NCBI GenBank assembly: GCA_963797835.1
Contig: CAWCRN010000026.1
Location: forward strand, 372,001-436,000
Length of the DNA: 64,000 nt
From: JBDTSW01 sp963797835
GTDB lineage: Bacteria > Actinomycetota > Thermoleophilia > Solirubrobacterales > 70-9
Direction: 5' to 3'
Positions 1 through 11,977 of the stretch are shown in pieces. The notes below the pieces were generated by a model, which ran no database searches, had not been told where the DNA came from, and saw only the letters and a list, made by a program, of their open reading frames with translations. The number at the start of each line of letters is the position of its first letter. The first letter of the stretch is position 1. A program made the position numbers and the translations under genes.

Positions 1-1
1 G

Positions 2-774
2 ACCAGCCTGGGCGTGCCGTTCGTGCTCCGCGGCGTGGTCTGGTCGTGATGTTCGTGGTCGCGTTCCGGCTCATGCACGACATCGGCTTCACGCCCGAAA
101 AGGGCAGCAGGCCGCTGGCGGAGATGCGCAAGATCACCTCGGCCTCGATCGAGTACGGCTGGAAGGTGCCGGCGGTGAAGTGGCTGATGGTCGAGGCCCT
201 GTTCACCGGCGGCGTCGGGATCTACGCCTTCTACGCGCTGCAGCCATACCTGCTCGAGCTCTACGGCGACCCGCAGGCCTACACGATCGCCGGGCTCGAC
301 GGCGTCGATCGTCGCCGGCGCGCAGATCGTCGGCGGGATCGCCGCGCCGCGGATCCGCCGGTTGTTCCGCCGCCGCACCTCGGGCCTGATCGTGACCCAG
401 GCGATAAGCGTGGCCGCGCTCGCGCGATCGGGTTCGTCGAGAACTTCTACGCCGTGATCGGCCTGATCGTCGTCTGGGGCCTGCTGTTCGCGGCCACGAT
501 GCCGATCCGGCAGGCCTACATCAACGGGATGATCCCGTCGCGCCAGCGGGCGACGATCCTCTCGTTCGACTCGCTGATGTCCTCGACCGGCGGGGTCTGG
601 GCGCAGCCGCTGCTGGGCCGGGCTGCGGACGTCTACGGGTACGCGACGTCGTACCTGATCAGCGCCGGGATCTCGGCCCTCGCGATCCCGTGCCTGCTGC
701 TATCGCGACGCCAGGGCAACCCGGCGGACACCGTTCAGCCGCTCGACGCCCAGCCGGTCCCGGAGGCGGCCTGA
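2..774 (+). CDS. MFS transporter, C-terminal part (5' end outside window, frameshifted)
   Basis: Inner-membrane major facilitator transporter; substrate not identifiable. The gene enters from the left edge. Reading resumes in three different frames: frame 2 gives TSLGVPFVLRGVV up to about base 42, frame 1 takes over with an MFS-like loop and helices (FRLMHDIGFTP), and between about 300 and 425 the plausible protein (ASIVAGAQIVGGIAAP) lies in another frame before frame 1 returns. The C-terminal half has several hydrophobic helices and the segment RQAYINGMIPSRQRATILSFD, typical of MFS loop 10-11. The paired, compensating shifts argue for sequencing indels rather than an inactivated gene. The next gene starts 70 bp downstream on the same strand. 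Confidence 0.75.
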   Translation, partial: QPGRAVRAPRRGLVVMFVVAFRLMHDIGFTPEKGSRPLAEMRKITSASIEYGWKVPAVKWLMVEALFTGGVGIYAFYALQPYLLELYGDPQAYTIAGLDGVDRRRRADRRRDRRAADPPVVPPPHLGPDRDPGDKRGRARAIGFVENFYAVIGLIVVWGLLFAATMPIRQAYINGMIPSRQRATILSFDSLMSSTGGVWAQPLLGRAADVYGYATSYLISAGISALAIPCLLLSRRQGNPADTVQPLDAQPVPEAA

Positions 775-844
775 CCCTGGGCGGGGCGATGAGTTTTCTT
801 CGCTTTCACCGTCCTACGGGTAGGTGCAGGAGTGAGGGAGCGAT

Positions 845-1838
<994 letters not shown>

Positions 1839-1842
<4 letters not shown>

Positions 1843-2691
1843 GCACCGGCCCCGCCCGCACGACCGCGCGACGCCGAACGCCGCCGACGGCGCTGCAAGC
1901 CGCGCTCTCCTCCGGCGAGCGGCCGCCGCGCGCGAGCGCCGATCGCGGCCTGCGCTCACCTTCGGGTGGCGCGGCATGCTGAAGATCAAGCACGTCCCCG
2001 AGCAGCTGATCGACGTGACGCTCACGCCGGTGCTGTTCGTCCTGCTGTTCACCTACATGTACGGCGGCGCGATCTCCGGCTCGACCGGCGAGTACCTCCA
2101 GTTCATCCTGCCCGGGACGTCGTATGTCGGTGCTGTTCACGCACCGTCTACTCCGGGGTCGACGCTGAACACCGACATCACCAAGGGCGTCGTCGACCGG
2201 TTCCGCTCGCTCCCGATCTGGTCGCCCGGCGCCGCTGGTCGGCGCCGTGATCGGCGACGCCGTCCGCTACGTGATCGGCGGCCACCGTGTGCATCATCGT
2301 CGGGCTGATCCTCGGCTACCGCCCCGACGGCGGCGTCGCCGGCGTGATCGCCGCCCTCGGGCTGGTGGTCGTCTTCGCGTTCGGCCTCTCGTGGGTGTTC
2401 ACGACCGTCGGGCTGGTGATGCGCACGCCCAACGCGGTGATGAACACCGGCTTCATGGCGCTGTTCCCGCTGATCTTCGTCTCCAACGCGTTCGTGCCGC
2501 CGGAGACGATGCCGAGCTGGCTCGAGACGATCGTCGACGTCAACCCGTCTGCTTCCTCGTCAGCGCCGCGCGCGGCCTGATGGACGGCAACGCGGCCGGC
2601 AGCGACATCGCCGTGGTGCTCGGTGAGCGCCGCGGTGCTGACGGCGATCTTCGCGCCGCTGACGGTGCGCCTCTACCGCCGCGCGGGCTAA
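1839..2691 (+). CDS. ABC-2 type transporter permease (DrrB-like), frameshifted
   Basis: Membrane partner of the preceding DrrA-like ATPase; together they probably export a hydrophobic compound or lipid. The ATG at 1839 has a GAGGAGG ribosome site 10 nt upstream and an arginine/serine-rich N-terminus. The conserved part starts near 1975 with LKIKHVPEQLIDVTLTPVLF, the DrrB family signature, followed by helices around 2030, 2280-2400 (VCIIVGLILGYR, VVFAFGLSWVFTTVGLV) and 2450 (NTGFMALFPLIFVSNAFVP), with the C-terminus AVLTAIFAPLTVRLYRRAG. Frames change near 1950, 2130, 2230, 2285, 2545 and 2620. The indel density matches the neighbouring ATPase. The stop is convergent with the anti-sigma gene 21 bp away. 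Confidence 0.75.
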
Positions 2692-2712
2692 GCCGGAAAG
2701 CCGCCGCGGGCG

Positions 2713-3392
2713 CTAGCTCGAGCTGATCGGGCCGCGCAGCACGGAATCGCCGGAGTGGGAGGCGTCGCCGTCGTCGGCTTCGAGCGAGATGTCCAGGAAG
2801 CCGTACTCGGAGGGGTCTACCGGGATCGGCAGCTCGACCTCGGTCTCGCCACTGTCCTCGACGCGGAACGAGCCGAGCGAGACCAGATCGTCGGCGTCGT
2901 TCAGCATCCAGAGTTCGTAGAACTCGCCGTCGCGGCTGGACTCGAGGCCTGCAAGCTGGACCCGGGCGGTGTCGCCGGCGCCGCCCAGCTCGGCGGATCC
3001 GCTGGCGTCGGCATCGCTGCCGGGGACGGCGGCGAGGGTCAGCGTCGTCGCATCCTCGTTCCCATCGGTCGCGACGAGCACGACGGCGACGACCACGCGG
3101 CGGCAGCGGCAGCCACGCCTGCGGCGAAGGAGGGGGAGAGCCCGAGAATCCGGCGCCTGGGCCGCGCCGTGGTGCGCGCGTTGCCGGCCGGCTCCGACGC
3201 GGGCTGCAGCGGGGGGATCTGAGCCCAGACATCGCCCGGGACCTGACCGAGCTCGGCGACGACCGGGCGCAGCCGGTCGACCTCGGCCGCGAAGGAGGGA
3301 TCCTCGCGCACCAGGCGCTCGGCCTCCGCCAGCTCGGGGCCGGAGAGCTCGCCGAGCACGTAGTCGTGGGCGCTGAAGCCACGCGCGCTCAT
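2713..3392 (-). CDS. Anti-sigma factor, RskA-like (one frameshift)
   Basis: Membrane-anchored inhibitor of the ECF sigma factor encoded immediately upstream. The N-terminal domain (SAHDYVLGELSGPELAEAERL) is the helical anti-sigma domain. A single membrane helix rich in Ala/Val follows around residues 92-112, then the extracytoplasmic RskA C-terminal domain with its hallmark DGEFYELWMLNDADDLVSLG. The ATG (3390-3392) overlaps the sigma factor TGA in an ATGA, so translation is coupled. One base is missing near 3097, inside the membrane helix. The two frames join cleanly as AAAVVVAVVLVATDG, so an assembly error is likelier than mutation. Confidence 0.85.
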
Positions 3393-4018
3393 GGGCCTGC
3401 CCCCTCGGCCTCCATCATCGTGCGCAGGCGCTCCAGCGCCTGCACCATCCGCATCTTGACCGTGCCGAGCGGGATCCCGGTCCGGCCCGCGATCTCCCTC
3501 TGGCTCAGCTCGTCGTAGAAGCGCATCCGCAGGAGCCCCGCTTCCTCGGCGGGGATCCGCCGCAGCAAGTCCGCGACGCCCACGCGGTCGACGACCAGCT
3601 CGGGCGACTCGTCCCTGTGCGGAGGCGCGGGCATCCTGTCGAGGGCATCGGGATCCGCGGACAAGGGTCGCCGCCGGCGCTGGTGATCGATGGTCCTGCT
3701 GCGAGCGATGGTCAGGACCCAAGCCCGCACGGGCCCGCGCGCGGGGTCGTAGCTCGCTCGCCGCTCCCAGAGCTCGGCGAACACCTGCTGGCGGACGTCC
3801 TCGGCGGCCGAGGGGTCGCGCAGGCGCTTCATCGCCACGGCGTAGACGGCGTCGCCGTACTCCCTCCAGAGCTCGTCGACCGCCCCGGGATCGTCGGCAC
3901 CAAGGCGCGCGGCAAGCGCGTCGTCGCCGTTGGGCTCGGATGCGGCCTGGGCCACCCCCTGAAGGTAGCCGTATCCGTCGAGCCGGCGCAGGTCAGAGGG
4001 GATCGAGATCGGCTCCAT
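3389..4018 (-). CDS. ECF RNA polymerase sigma factor (SigK/RpoE-like)
   Basis: Alternative sigma factor of 209 aa. Region 2 (DELWREYGDAVYAVAMKRL, AAEDVRQQVFAELW, VRAWVLTIARSRTIDHQRR) and region 4 (LLRMRFYDELSQREIA, TGIPLGTVKMRM) are complete. The start at 4018 (ATG, MEPISIPSDLRR) gives about 30 residues ahead of region 2. A longer reading to 4147 would run into the divergent gene and was not chosen. The downstream overlapping RskA-type anti-sigma gene makes this a classic sigma/anti-sigma operon. The divergent exported protein at 4132 is a natural candidate target, since the two share a 113-bp intergenic region. Confidence 0.9.
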   Translation of the reverse strand: MEPISIPSDLRRLDGYGYLQGVAQAASEPNGDDALAARLGADDPGAVDELWREYGDAVYAVAMKRLRDPSAAEDVRQQVFAELWERRASYDPARGPVRAWVLTIARSRTIDHQRRRRPLSADPDALDRMPAPPHRDESPELVVDRVGVADLLRRIPAEEAGLLRMRFYDELSQREIAGRTGIPLGTVKMRMVQALERLRTMMEAEGAGP

Positions 4019-4131
4019 CACCCCGTGACTACGCACGGCAGCCCGTCGCGGTTGCCCTCTGGCCGGTTTCCAACCGGCGAGTCGGCGCGCCCGTACAGGC
4101 GGATGAACCCCGAGACCCAAGGAGGTCACGA

Positions 4132-5179
4132 ATGACAAGTCGAACACGCGGGCGCATCGTCGCCGTGGTAGCGGGCGCCGTCGCCCTGCTGGCCGCTCAG
4201 CCGGCGGCCGCCGAGGACCCCGATCCGCTCCAGGGCGACGGCACCACCCTCTTCGTCGACTCGGGCGTCGCCATGGCGCTCGAGGACGCCGGCATCAGCG
4301 TCAAGGGCGTCGATCCCGCCGAGTCCCACGGCGGCGGCTTCACCTTCCCGATCACCGGCGGCAAGCTGGATCCGGCGGAGGCGACCGGCAGGATCAAGCA
4401 CGCCGGTGGGTTGCGCTTCAAGTCGGGGCAGGACAAGGTGAAGATCAAGGACTTCGTCGTCGATCTTGGCGACACCGCGACTTTGACCGCGGACGCGGGC
4501 AAGGCCGACCTGAAGGTGTTCAAGCTCGACCTGTCGGGCGCCTCGATCGATCGAGCTGGATTCAGCACCGAGGTCTCGGGGGTCGAAGCCGTGCTCACCA
4601 ACAAGGCCGCGAAGGCCCTGAACGCAGCGCTTGACACCGACGTCTTCGCCGACGGCCTGGTGGTCGGCGGGGTCAGCGTCGTCGCGGTACCCGAGAGCGT
4701 CGCCCTGCTCGGCGGAGGGCGACACCACGCTCGCGCTCGACGAGGGCGCGGCCGACGCGCTCGAGTCGCTGGGGATCGCGCCCGCACCGATTGCGCCCGC
4801 GACCGCCGGGGTCGACGGCATCGCCTTCCCGATCACGGGCGGCCGGGTCGACACGGAGAGCCTCGCAGGCGTCATCAGGCACTCGGGCGGCATCTCCCTG
4901 ACCAAGGACGACACCGTCGTCGAGCTCAAGCGGTTCGACATCAACATCGACGACAAGCCGGATCTGACCGCGAAGGTCGGGGGGGATCGGGTCTCGATCC
5001 TGAAGCTCGATCTCAGCGGTGCCACGATCCATGTGGTCGACCGCTCCGTCACGGTCTCTGGCGTCGAGGCGAGGCTGACCAAGGCGGCCGCGGACGCGTT
5101 GAACGGCGCGTTCGAGACCACGGCGTTCACGCCGGGCCTGTTGCTCGGCACAGCCACGGTCAGCGCCGAAGCCCGGTAA
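4132..5179 (+). CDS. Exported two-repeat protein, possibly HtaA-domain related (one frameshift)
   Basis: Predicted secreted protein of about 348 aa. The ATG at 4132 has a strong AAGGAGGT ribosome site at 4119-4126 and begins a signal peptide (RGRIVAVVAGAVALLAAQ) with likely cleavage after AAA-ED. The mature part is two homologous halves of about 160 residues. Each has a segment like GTTLFVDSGVAMALEDAGI, then FPITGGKLD or FPITGGRVD, then a HAGGL or HSGGI motif, then FKLDLSGA or LKLDLSGA, and ends in an ALNAA/ALNGA helix. The layout resembles HtaA-like cell-surface domains described in actinobacteria, but I cannot confirm haem-binding residues. A single extra base near 4713 shifts the frame inside the start of repeat 2. 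It lies divergent to the ECF sigma operon and is followed by a strong hairpin. Confidence 0.7.
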
Positions 5180-5194
5180 CCCCACGCCGGCAGC

Positions 5195-5225
5195 GGCCCC
5201 GGGTCCGAAGGACGGGCCCGGGGCC
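5195..5225 (+). terminator. GC-rich terminator hairpin
   Basis: Arms GGCCCCGGG (5195-5203) and CCCGGGGCC (5217-5225) are perfectly complementary, and TCC/GGA can extend the stem inward around a GAA loop. It sits 16 bp after the stop of the exported two-repeat gene. There is no T-run, as is common for actinobacterial terminators. Confidence 0.6.
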
Positions 5226-5279
5226 CTCCGCGCGAGCCAGCCCGGAGGCCGCCGCGGGCGCCGGGCTACCCTGAGTCGC

Positions 5280-6056
5280 CTGCCGGCAGACCCCCACGCG
5301 CTGGAGATCTCCGACCTCGTCAAGAGCTACCCGACCGGGGTGGAGGCGCTGCGCGGGGTCGCCCTCGAGATCGAGCAGGGCGACTTCTTCGGCCTGCTCG
5401 GCCCCAACGGGGCCGGCAAGTCGACGCTGATCCACTGCTCGACCGGGCTGGCGCAGCCCACCTCGGGGACGATCAGGGTCTTCGGCCACGACGCGATCGA
5501 CGACTACGCGGAGGCGCGCCAGGCGGTCGGCCTCGCTCCCCAGGAGCTCAACCTCGACTGGTTCCTGACCGTCGAGGAGACGCTCGACTACCACGGCGGC
5601 TACTTCGGCATGCCCAAGCGCGAGCGGCGCGAGCGCGCCGCGGAGCTCCTCGAGACCTTCTCGCTCACGGAGAAGCGCGACGAGCGCACCCGCACCCTCT
5701 CGGGCGGGATGAAGCGGAGGTTGATCCTGGCCCGCGCGCTGATGCACCGCCCGCGCCTGCTGATCCTCGACGAGCCCACGGCCGGGGTCGATATCGAGCT
5801 GCGGCTCGAGCTCTGGCACTACGTGCGGCGAATCAACGAGGAGGGCACCACGATCCTGCTCACGACGCACTACCTGGAGGAGGCGGAGCAGCTCTGCGAC
5901 AAGATCGCCTTCATCAACCAGGGCGAGATCGTGGCCCAGGGGACCAGCGGCGAGCTGGCGGGCAAGTACGGCGTCGCGAACCTGGAGGACGCCTACCTGG
6001 CGCTCGTCGGCCGGGCCGAGCTCTCGCGCTCGCGGGTGGAGGAGCTTGCTTCGTGA
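5280..6056 (+). CDS. ABC transporter ATP-binding protein (ABC-2 export type)
   Basis: Cytoplasmic ATPase energising the permease at 6053. Walker A GPNGAGKST, Q-loop region VGLAPQELNLDW, signature LSGGMKRRL, Walker B LLILDEPTAGVD and H-loop TTHYLEEAEQ are all present. The 240-residue GTG reading at 5340 would cut off the first beta-strand (LEISDLVKSYPTG), which is clearly coding. No ATG/GTG/TTG is available upstream in frame. The nearest plausible initiator is a CTG at 5280, 8 nt after a TACCCT -10 box (5266-5271), or a miscalled base. The stop overlaps the permease start in GTGA. Confidence 0.85.
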   Translation: MPADPHALEISDLVKSYPTGVEALRGVALEIEQGDFFGLLGPNGAGKSTLIHCSTGLAQPTSGTIRVFGHDAIDDYAEARQAVGLAPQELNLDWFLTVEETLDYHGGYFGMPKRERRERAAELLETFSLTEKRDERTRTLSGGMKRRLILARALMHRPRLLILDEPTAGVDIELRLELWHYVRRINEEGTTILLTTHYLEEAEQLCDKIAFINQGEIVAQGTSGELAGKYGVANLEDAYLALVGRAELSRSRVEELAS

Positions 6057-6820
6057 GCGCCGCGCAGATCCGCCTCTTCACGTTGTGGCGCCGGGAGGTC
6101 AACCGCTTCCTGAAGATCAAGAAGCAGACGATCGGGGCGCCGCTTCTGGAGACGTTCCTCTACATCTCGGTGTTCGGCGCCGCCCTCGGGACCAGGATCG
6201 ACAAGCTCCACGGCTTCGACTACGTGGTGTTCGTGATCCCCGGGCTGATCATGATGGCCTGGGCGATGAACGCGTTCTCGAACAACGCGTCGTCGATCCT
6301 CCAGCAGAAGTTCCAGGGGGCGATCCAGGACCAGCTCTCATCGCCGGCGTCGCCGCTGGAGCTGCTCCTCGCCTTCACCTTCGGCGGCTTCATGCGGGGC
6401 CTCACCGTTGCCGTCCTCACCTTCACTGCCGCGTCGTTCCTGGTCGACCTGCCGGTCGAGAACGTCCTGATCCTGTTCCCGGCGCTCTTCCTGGTCGGCT
6501 TCTTCTTCTCGCAGCTCGGCGTGCTGATCGGGATCCGGGCCGAGCAGTTCGACGACGTCGCGATCGCGCAGACCTTCGTCCTCACGCCGCTGATCTTCCT
6601 GGGCGGGGTCTTCTACTCGGCGTCGCTGCTCCCCGAGCCGTTCCAGACCATGACGCACTTCAACCCCGTCTACTACATGATCGGCCTCGTCCGCTACGGG
6701 TTCCTGGGATTCTCGGAGGCGTCCGTCGCGCTGTCGCTGGGCGCCCTCACCCTGGCGACCGCGGCCCTGTTCGCGGTGAACCTCAGGCTGTTCCAGCGCG
6801 GCTACAAGCTCAGGGCGTAG
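6053..6820 (+). CDS. ABC-2 type transporter permease
   Basis: Integral membrane protein of 255 aa with six predicted helices, coupled to the preceding ATPase by a GTGA overlap. Visible family segments are FIPG-like FVIPGLIMMAWAMNAF, the conserved loop QGAIQDQLSSPASPLELL, and LTPLIFLGGVFYSASLLPE near the C-terminus, a NodJ/DrrB-type ABC-2 signature. The final residues GYKLRA match the usual short cytoplasmic tail. The 3' end overlaps the convergent PAP2-like gene by 11 bp. Substrate unknown; lipids, polysaccharides or drugs are all possible for this family. Confidence 0.85.
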   Translation: MSAAQIRLFTLWRREVNRFLKIKKQTIGAPLLETFLYISVFGAALGTRIDKLHGFDYVVFVIPGLIMMAWAMNAFSNNASSILQQKFQGAIQDQLSSPASPLELLLAFTFGGFMRGLTVAVLTFTAASFLVDLPVENVLILFPALFLVGFFFSQLGVLIGIRAEQFDDVAIAQTFVLTPLIFLGGVFYSASLLPEPFQTMTHFNPVYYMIGLVRYGFLGFSEASVALSLGALTLATAALFAVNLRLFQRGYKLRA

Positions 6821-7931
6821 CGGGGGCCGGGACCGTCTGGTCGGCGCCGGCGCGCGCGGCCCGCTCCTTGCGCGGGTCGTAGCCGGTGAGGATCCGGGCC
6901 ACGGCCAGCGCCGCCACCGCCACGAGGAGCCCGGCGATGTCATCGATGAAGTAGTGCCAACCCAGGTAGACCGTGGCGATCGTCGTGATCCCCAGCCAGA
7001 TCCACAGCCCCTGTTTCAACCGGCGCCCGACGTCGAAGAGATAGGCCGCCAGTAGCGCGGTGAAGCTGATCGAGATGTGAAGCGATACGAACGCCGCGAT
7101 CGCCTGGGGCGTGCCCGTCGCCGGGTCGGCGAGGAAGGCGACCCGATCGGACATGAGGAGATCCTGGAGGTATGTGGTCTCCGTGTAAGGGAGGTCCGAA
7201 AACCACTGCGGGTAGAAATAGATCGGCCCTAGCGCCGGAAGCATGAAGTAGGTGGCGGCGCCGATGATCCAGTTGGCGCCCAACGCGGCCGCGTAGAACA
7301 GGCTCGCCTTCAGGCGCTCCGCGAATACGAGCGCGACGCCGAGGGAGAGGGGGAGGAAGACGATGAACGCGATGTAGAGCGCCGAGATGACGTGGGCGGA
7401 CGCCCCGGTGCCGAACAGCCCGTGCAGAAGTGCGGCAGGGTCGTTCCCGAGGAACATCACACGGTCGACGTCGGCGAGCTGCGCGTCGTAAAGCTCATCG
7501 GGGCGAATCAGCGGCACCACGGACTTCAGGTTCCGGTACGCGAGATAGCTCGCGTAGAAGGCGACGATGGCGATCGCCACGATGCCGGCGCGCGCGGGTG
7601 TCCAGCGCTCGCGCCGGACGGCGGCCATGGCGGCGCGCGGGGGCCACCGCGTACCGGTCTGGCGACGGGCGCGGAGGAAGATGTCGAGCCCGATGAGCAG
7701 CGCCACCCCGGCCCCGACCTCCAGCACGTAGAGGGCTGCGACGTTGTCGGGGTCGCGGAATGTCACGCCGGCCGCGCCGGTCGCGATCAGTGCTGCGATG
7801 GTGGTGACGGCGGCGATGATGGGTCCGGCGGCCACCGAACGCCAGCTCGCCTCACGGGTCTGGCTCTCGGCGTTCCTCCACGGGATGCCCCTTCGCGCCG
7901 CCAGCTCGACCGCTGGCTCTGGAGTCGACAC
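6810..7931 (-). CDS. PAP2/Aur1-like membrane phosphatase or inositol-phosphotransferase
   Basis: Polytopic membrane protein of 373 aa and paralogue of the gene at 23149 (shared AFYASYLAYRNLKS, ALYIAFIVFLPLSLG, LPALGP, SLHI and GWHYFIDDIAGLL). The C-terminal SLH and GWHY-x-DDIAG histidine/aspartate motifs are the catalytic signature of the PAP2 superfamily branch that includes Aur1/inositolphosphoceramide synthase. This suggests transfer or removal of a phospho-headgroup at the outer membrane face. The GTG at 7931 lies 7 nt after a TAGGCT -10 box (complement of 7939-7944), consistent with a leaderless transcript. Exact substrate is unknown. Confidence 0.8.
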   Translation of the reverse strand: MSTPEPAVELAARRGIPWRNAESQTREASWRSVAAGPIIAAVTTIAALIATGAAGVTFRDPDNVAALYVLEVGAGVALLIGLDIFLRARRQTGTRWPPRAAMAAVRRERWTPARAGIVAIAIVAFYASYLAYRNLKSVVPLIRPDELYDAQLADVDRVMFLGNDPAALLHGLFGTGASAHVISALYIAFIVFLPLSLGVALVFAERLKASLFYAAALGANWIIGAATYFMLPALGPIYFYPQWFSDLPYTETTYLQDLLMSDRVAFLADPATGTPQAIAAFVSLHISISFTALLAAYLFDVGRRLKQGLWIWLGITTIATVYLGWHYFIDDIAGLLVAVAALAVARILTGYDPRKERAARAGADQTVPAPATP

Positions 7932-7941
7932 GCCGGACAGC

Positions 7942-9637
<1,696 letters not shown>

Positions 9638-9664
9638 CGGCCGCGCAGGGTAGCCATCCGCCCC

Positions 9665-9719
9665 CACATGAACGTCCCGCAGTGGTTCCTATACGGGGGG
9701 TGTCCGGGACGTTCATGTG
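9665..9719. repeat. Palindromic repeat element, copy 1
   Basis: A perfect 15-bp inverted repeat (CACATGAACGTCCCG at 9665-9679 and its complement at 9705-9719) encloses a 25-nt loop containing TTCCTATACGGGGGGTGTC. It fills most of the gap between the divergent ettA and acyl-CoA dehydrogenase genes. A related element with the same arm core and similar loop lies inside a coding sequence at 20336-20383, so this is a dispersed repeat rather than a local operator. Confidence 0.7.
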
Positions 9720-9763
9720 AGGTGACCGGCCGGCGCGGGGCTGTCCTGCGAGGATCCCTCCGG

Positions 9764-10900
9764 ATGAACGACCTCTACTCGATCCCCCAGGGCCACCAGG
9801 ACCTCCGCGACCTCGTCCGCAGGATCGCCAGCGAGCAGGTGGCGCCGCGGGCCGCCGAGATCGATCGCGACGACGAGTACCCCTGGGACCTGCGGCAGCT
9901 GCTCGCCGAGCAGGACATCCTGGGTCTGCCCTTCGACACCGAGTACGGGGGTACCGGCACCGGCACGCTGATGCTTCAGATCGCGGTCGAGGAGCTGGCC
10001 AAGGCCTCGGCGGCGGTCGCGCTGATCCTGATGATCCAGGAGCTGGGCACGCTGCCGATCCAGCTGTTCGGCTCGGATGAGCTCAAGCAGCGGCTGCTGC
10101 CCCCCTGCGCCTCCGGCGAGCAGTCGCCCGCCTTCTGCCTGTCCGAGCCCGACGCCGGCTCGGACCCCGCGGCGATGCGGACGACGGCGGTCGCAGACGG
10201 CGACGAGTGGGTCATCAACGGGACCAAGAACTGGATCACCAACGCGGGCGTCGCCGACTTCTACGTCGTCTTCGCGGTCACCGACCGCGAGGAGCGGCGC
10301 GCGACGGCGTTCGTCGTCGAGAAGGATCGCGAGGGCTTCGCGGTTCCCAAGTACGAGCACAAGCTGGGGATCCACGGCTCGCCGACGGGCCAGCCGGTGT
10401 TCGAGGACGTGCGGGTCCCCGCCGAGAACGTGATCGGCGAGGTCGGTAGGGGGATGTCGGTCGCGCTCGGGACCCTCGAGCGCACACGCCTCGGCGCCGC
10501 CGCCCAGGCGGTGGGCATCGCCCAGGGGGCGATCGACTACGCCAATGACTACGCGAAGGAGCGGACCGCGTTCGGGAAGCCGATCAACGAGCTGCAGGGG
10601 ATCCAGTTCAAGCTCGCGGACATGCAGACGAAGACGGCAGCGGCGCGCGAGCTGCTCTACAAGGCCTGCGCGATGGCCGACCGGAACGACGAGCAGCTCG
10701 GCCTGTACTCCTCGATGGCGAAGCTGTTCGCCTCCGACACGGCGATGGAGGTGACCGTCGAGGCTGTGCAGGTGCTGGGCGGCTACGGCTACGTCACCGA
10801 GTACCCGGTGGAGCGGATGATGCGCGACGCGAAGATCACGCAGATCTATGAGGGGACGAACGAGATCCAGCGGGTCGTGATCGCCCGCCACATGCGCTGA
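9764..10900 (+). CDS. Acyl-CoA dehydrogenase
   Basis: FAD-dependent dehydrogenase of 378 aa that introduces a trans-2 double bond into acyl-CoA; substrate chain type is not predictable here. The N-terminal helical domain (LRDLVRRIASEQVAPRAAEID), the FAD-contact segment CLSEPDAGSDPAAM, the mid-domain NGTKNWITNAG and the C-terminal YEGTNEIQRVVIARHM are all full length. The Glu in YEGTNEIQ is the usual catalytic base of short/medium-chain members. The ATG at 9764 is the first start after the palindromic element. It stands alone, with a 61-bp gap before the hydrolase. Confidence 0.93.
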   Translation: MNDLYSIPQGHQDLRDLVRRIASEQVAPRAAEIDRDDEYPWDLRQLLAEQDILGLPFDTEYGGTGTGTLMLQIAVEELAKASAAVALILMIQELGTLPIQLFGSDELKQRLLPPCASGEQSPAFCLSEPDAGSDPAAMRTTAVADGDEWVINGTKNWITNAGVADFYVVFAVTDREERRATAFVVEKDREGFAVPKYEHKLGIHGSPTGQPVFEDVRVPAENVIGEVGRGMSVALGTLERTRLGAAAQAVGIAQGAIDYANDYAKERTAFGKPINELQGIQFKLADMQTKTAAARELLYKACAMADRNDEQLGLYSSMAKLFASDTAMEVTVEAVQVLGGYGYVTEYPVERMMRDAKITQIYEGTNEIQRVVIARHMR

Positions 10901-10961
10901 ACGCGGCATCCCGAGCGGTTCCTGCACAGCCCACACTCCGTGTAGGGGCAAAGCAGGACAC

Positions 10962-11966
10962 GTGCCGGGTGGTGGACAGCGGAAGCGGGAGATCGGGCGG
11001 GGGGAGAGGGTGCTCCCGGGCGTCTTCAGGCTGCGGATGCCGCTGCCGTGGCCGGGGGTACCGCATGGCAACGCGTTCGCGGTGGCGGCCGGCGACGGCG
11101 TCGTCCTCTTCGACACGGGGTACGCCGACAGCGACGGCACGCGCCAGCTCGAGCTGGCGCTGGCGCAGGTGGGGTTCTCGCTCGCCGACGTGAGCCTCCT
11201 GGTCTGCACCCACGCCCACACCGACCACTACGGCCTCGCGGGCCCGATCGTCGACGCCGCCGGATGCGAACTGTGGATGCATCCCGCGTGGGGCCACATC
11301 AGGGCGATGGCGGACGATCCCGACGGCGCTCTCGACCGCCGGATCGAGGTGGCGCGACAGAGCGGCGTCCCGGCGGCGGCGCTCGAGCGCTACGAGAAGA
11401 GCCGCCGCGGCGAGAACACGGGGCTCGCTCGCCTTGTCGAGCCGGACCGCGACCTGGTGCCCGGGGTCGAGATCGAGACCGACCTCGGCACCTGGGAGGT
11501 GCACGAGACGCCCGGGCACGCCCCGTCCCACGTCGTCCTCCACCAGCCTGAGAGTGGCCTGCTCATTTCAGGTGACCACGTGCTGGGCAGAGTGTCGCCC
11601 TTCTTCGACTACGGCCACACGCCCGATCCCGTCGGCGAGTTCCTGGCGAGCCTCGGCACGGTCGCCGCACTCGACACCGGGCTCTGCCTGGCCGGTCACG
11701 GGCGGCCGTTCCGCGACGTGCCCGCGAAGGCGGAGGCGAACCGCCTCCTGGTGGATGAACACCTGGCGCGCGTGCGCGGAGCGTTCGCCGGCGGCCCGCG
11801 AACTGCCTTCGACGTGATCGGCGACATCGTCGGGGCCGAGAACCTGAGCCCGGCGACGGCCGCGTGGGGCCTGCAGATGGCGCTCGCCTACATCGACCAC
11901 CTGGTGTTGGCCGGCGAGTTGGAGGAGCGGGACGGCGAGGACCCGCGCAGGTGGCAACGGGCGTAA
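10962..11966 (+). CDS. Metallo-beta-lactamase fold hydrolase
   Basis: Zinc hydrolase of 334 aa with the metal motif THAHTDHYG (HxHxDH) near residue 84, a downstream His in HETPGHAPSH, Asp in LISGDHVLG and the last His in LAGHGRPF. The C-terminal helical region (ARVRGAFAGGPRTAFDVIGD) matches the LACTB2/winged-helix type found in many actinobacterial hydrolases. The GTG at 10962 is the only upstream start giving the strand LPGVFRLRMPLPWP. The stop TAA (11964-11966) is embedded in the -10 box of the next gene. Specific substrate unknown. Confidence 0.85.
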   Translation: MPGGGQRKREIGRGERVLPGVFRLRMPLPWPGVPHGNAFAVAAGDGVVLFDTGYADSDGTRQLELALAQVGFSLADVSLLVCTHAHTDHYGLAGPIVDAAGCELWMHPAWGHIRAMADDPDGALDRRIEVARQSGVPAAALERYEKSRRGENTGLARLVEPDRDLVPGVEIETDLGTWEVHETPGHAPSHVVLHQPESGLLISGDHVLGRVSPFFDYGHTPDPVGEFLASLGTVAALDTGLCLAGHGRPFRDVPAKAEANRLLVDEHLARVRGAFAGGPRTAFDVIGDIVGAENLSPATAAWGLQMALAYIDHLVLAGELEERDGEDPRRWQRA

Positions 11967-11977
11967 CTTGTGAGTCG

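Noticed and set aside
813..824. CCTAC-GG-GTAGG inverted repeat as an operator
   Set aside because: Five-base arms are expected by chance, and the locus is full of sequence errors.
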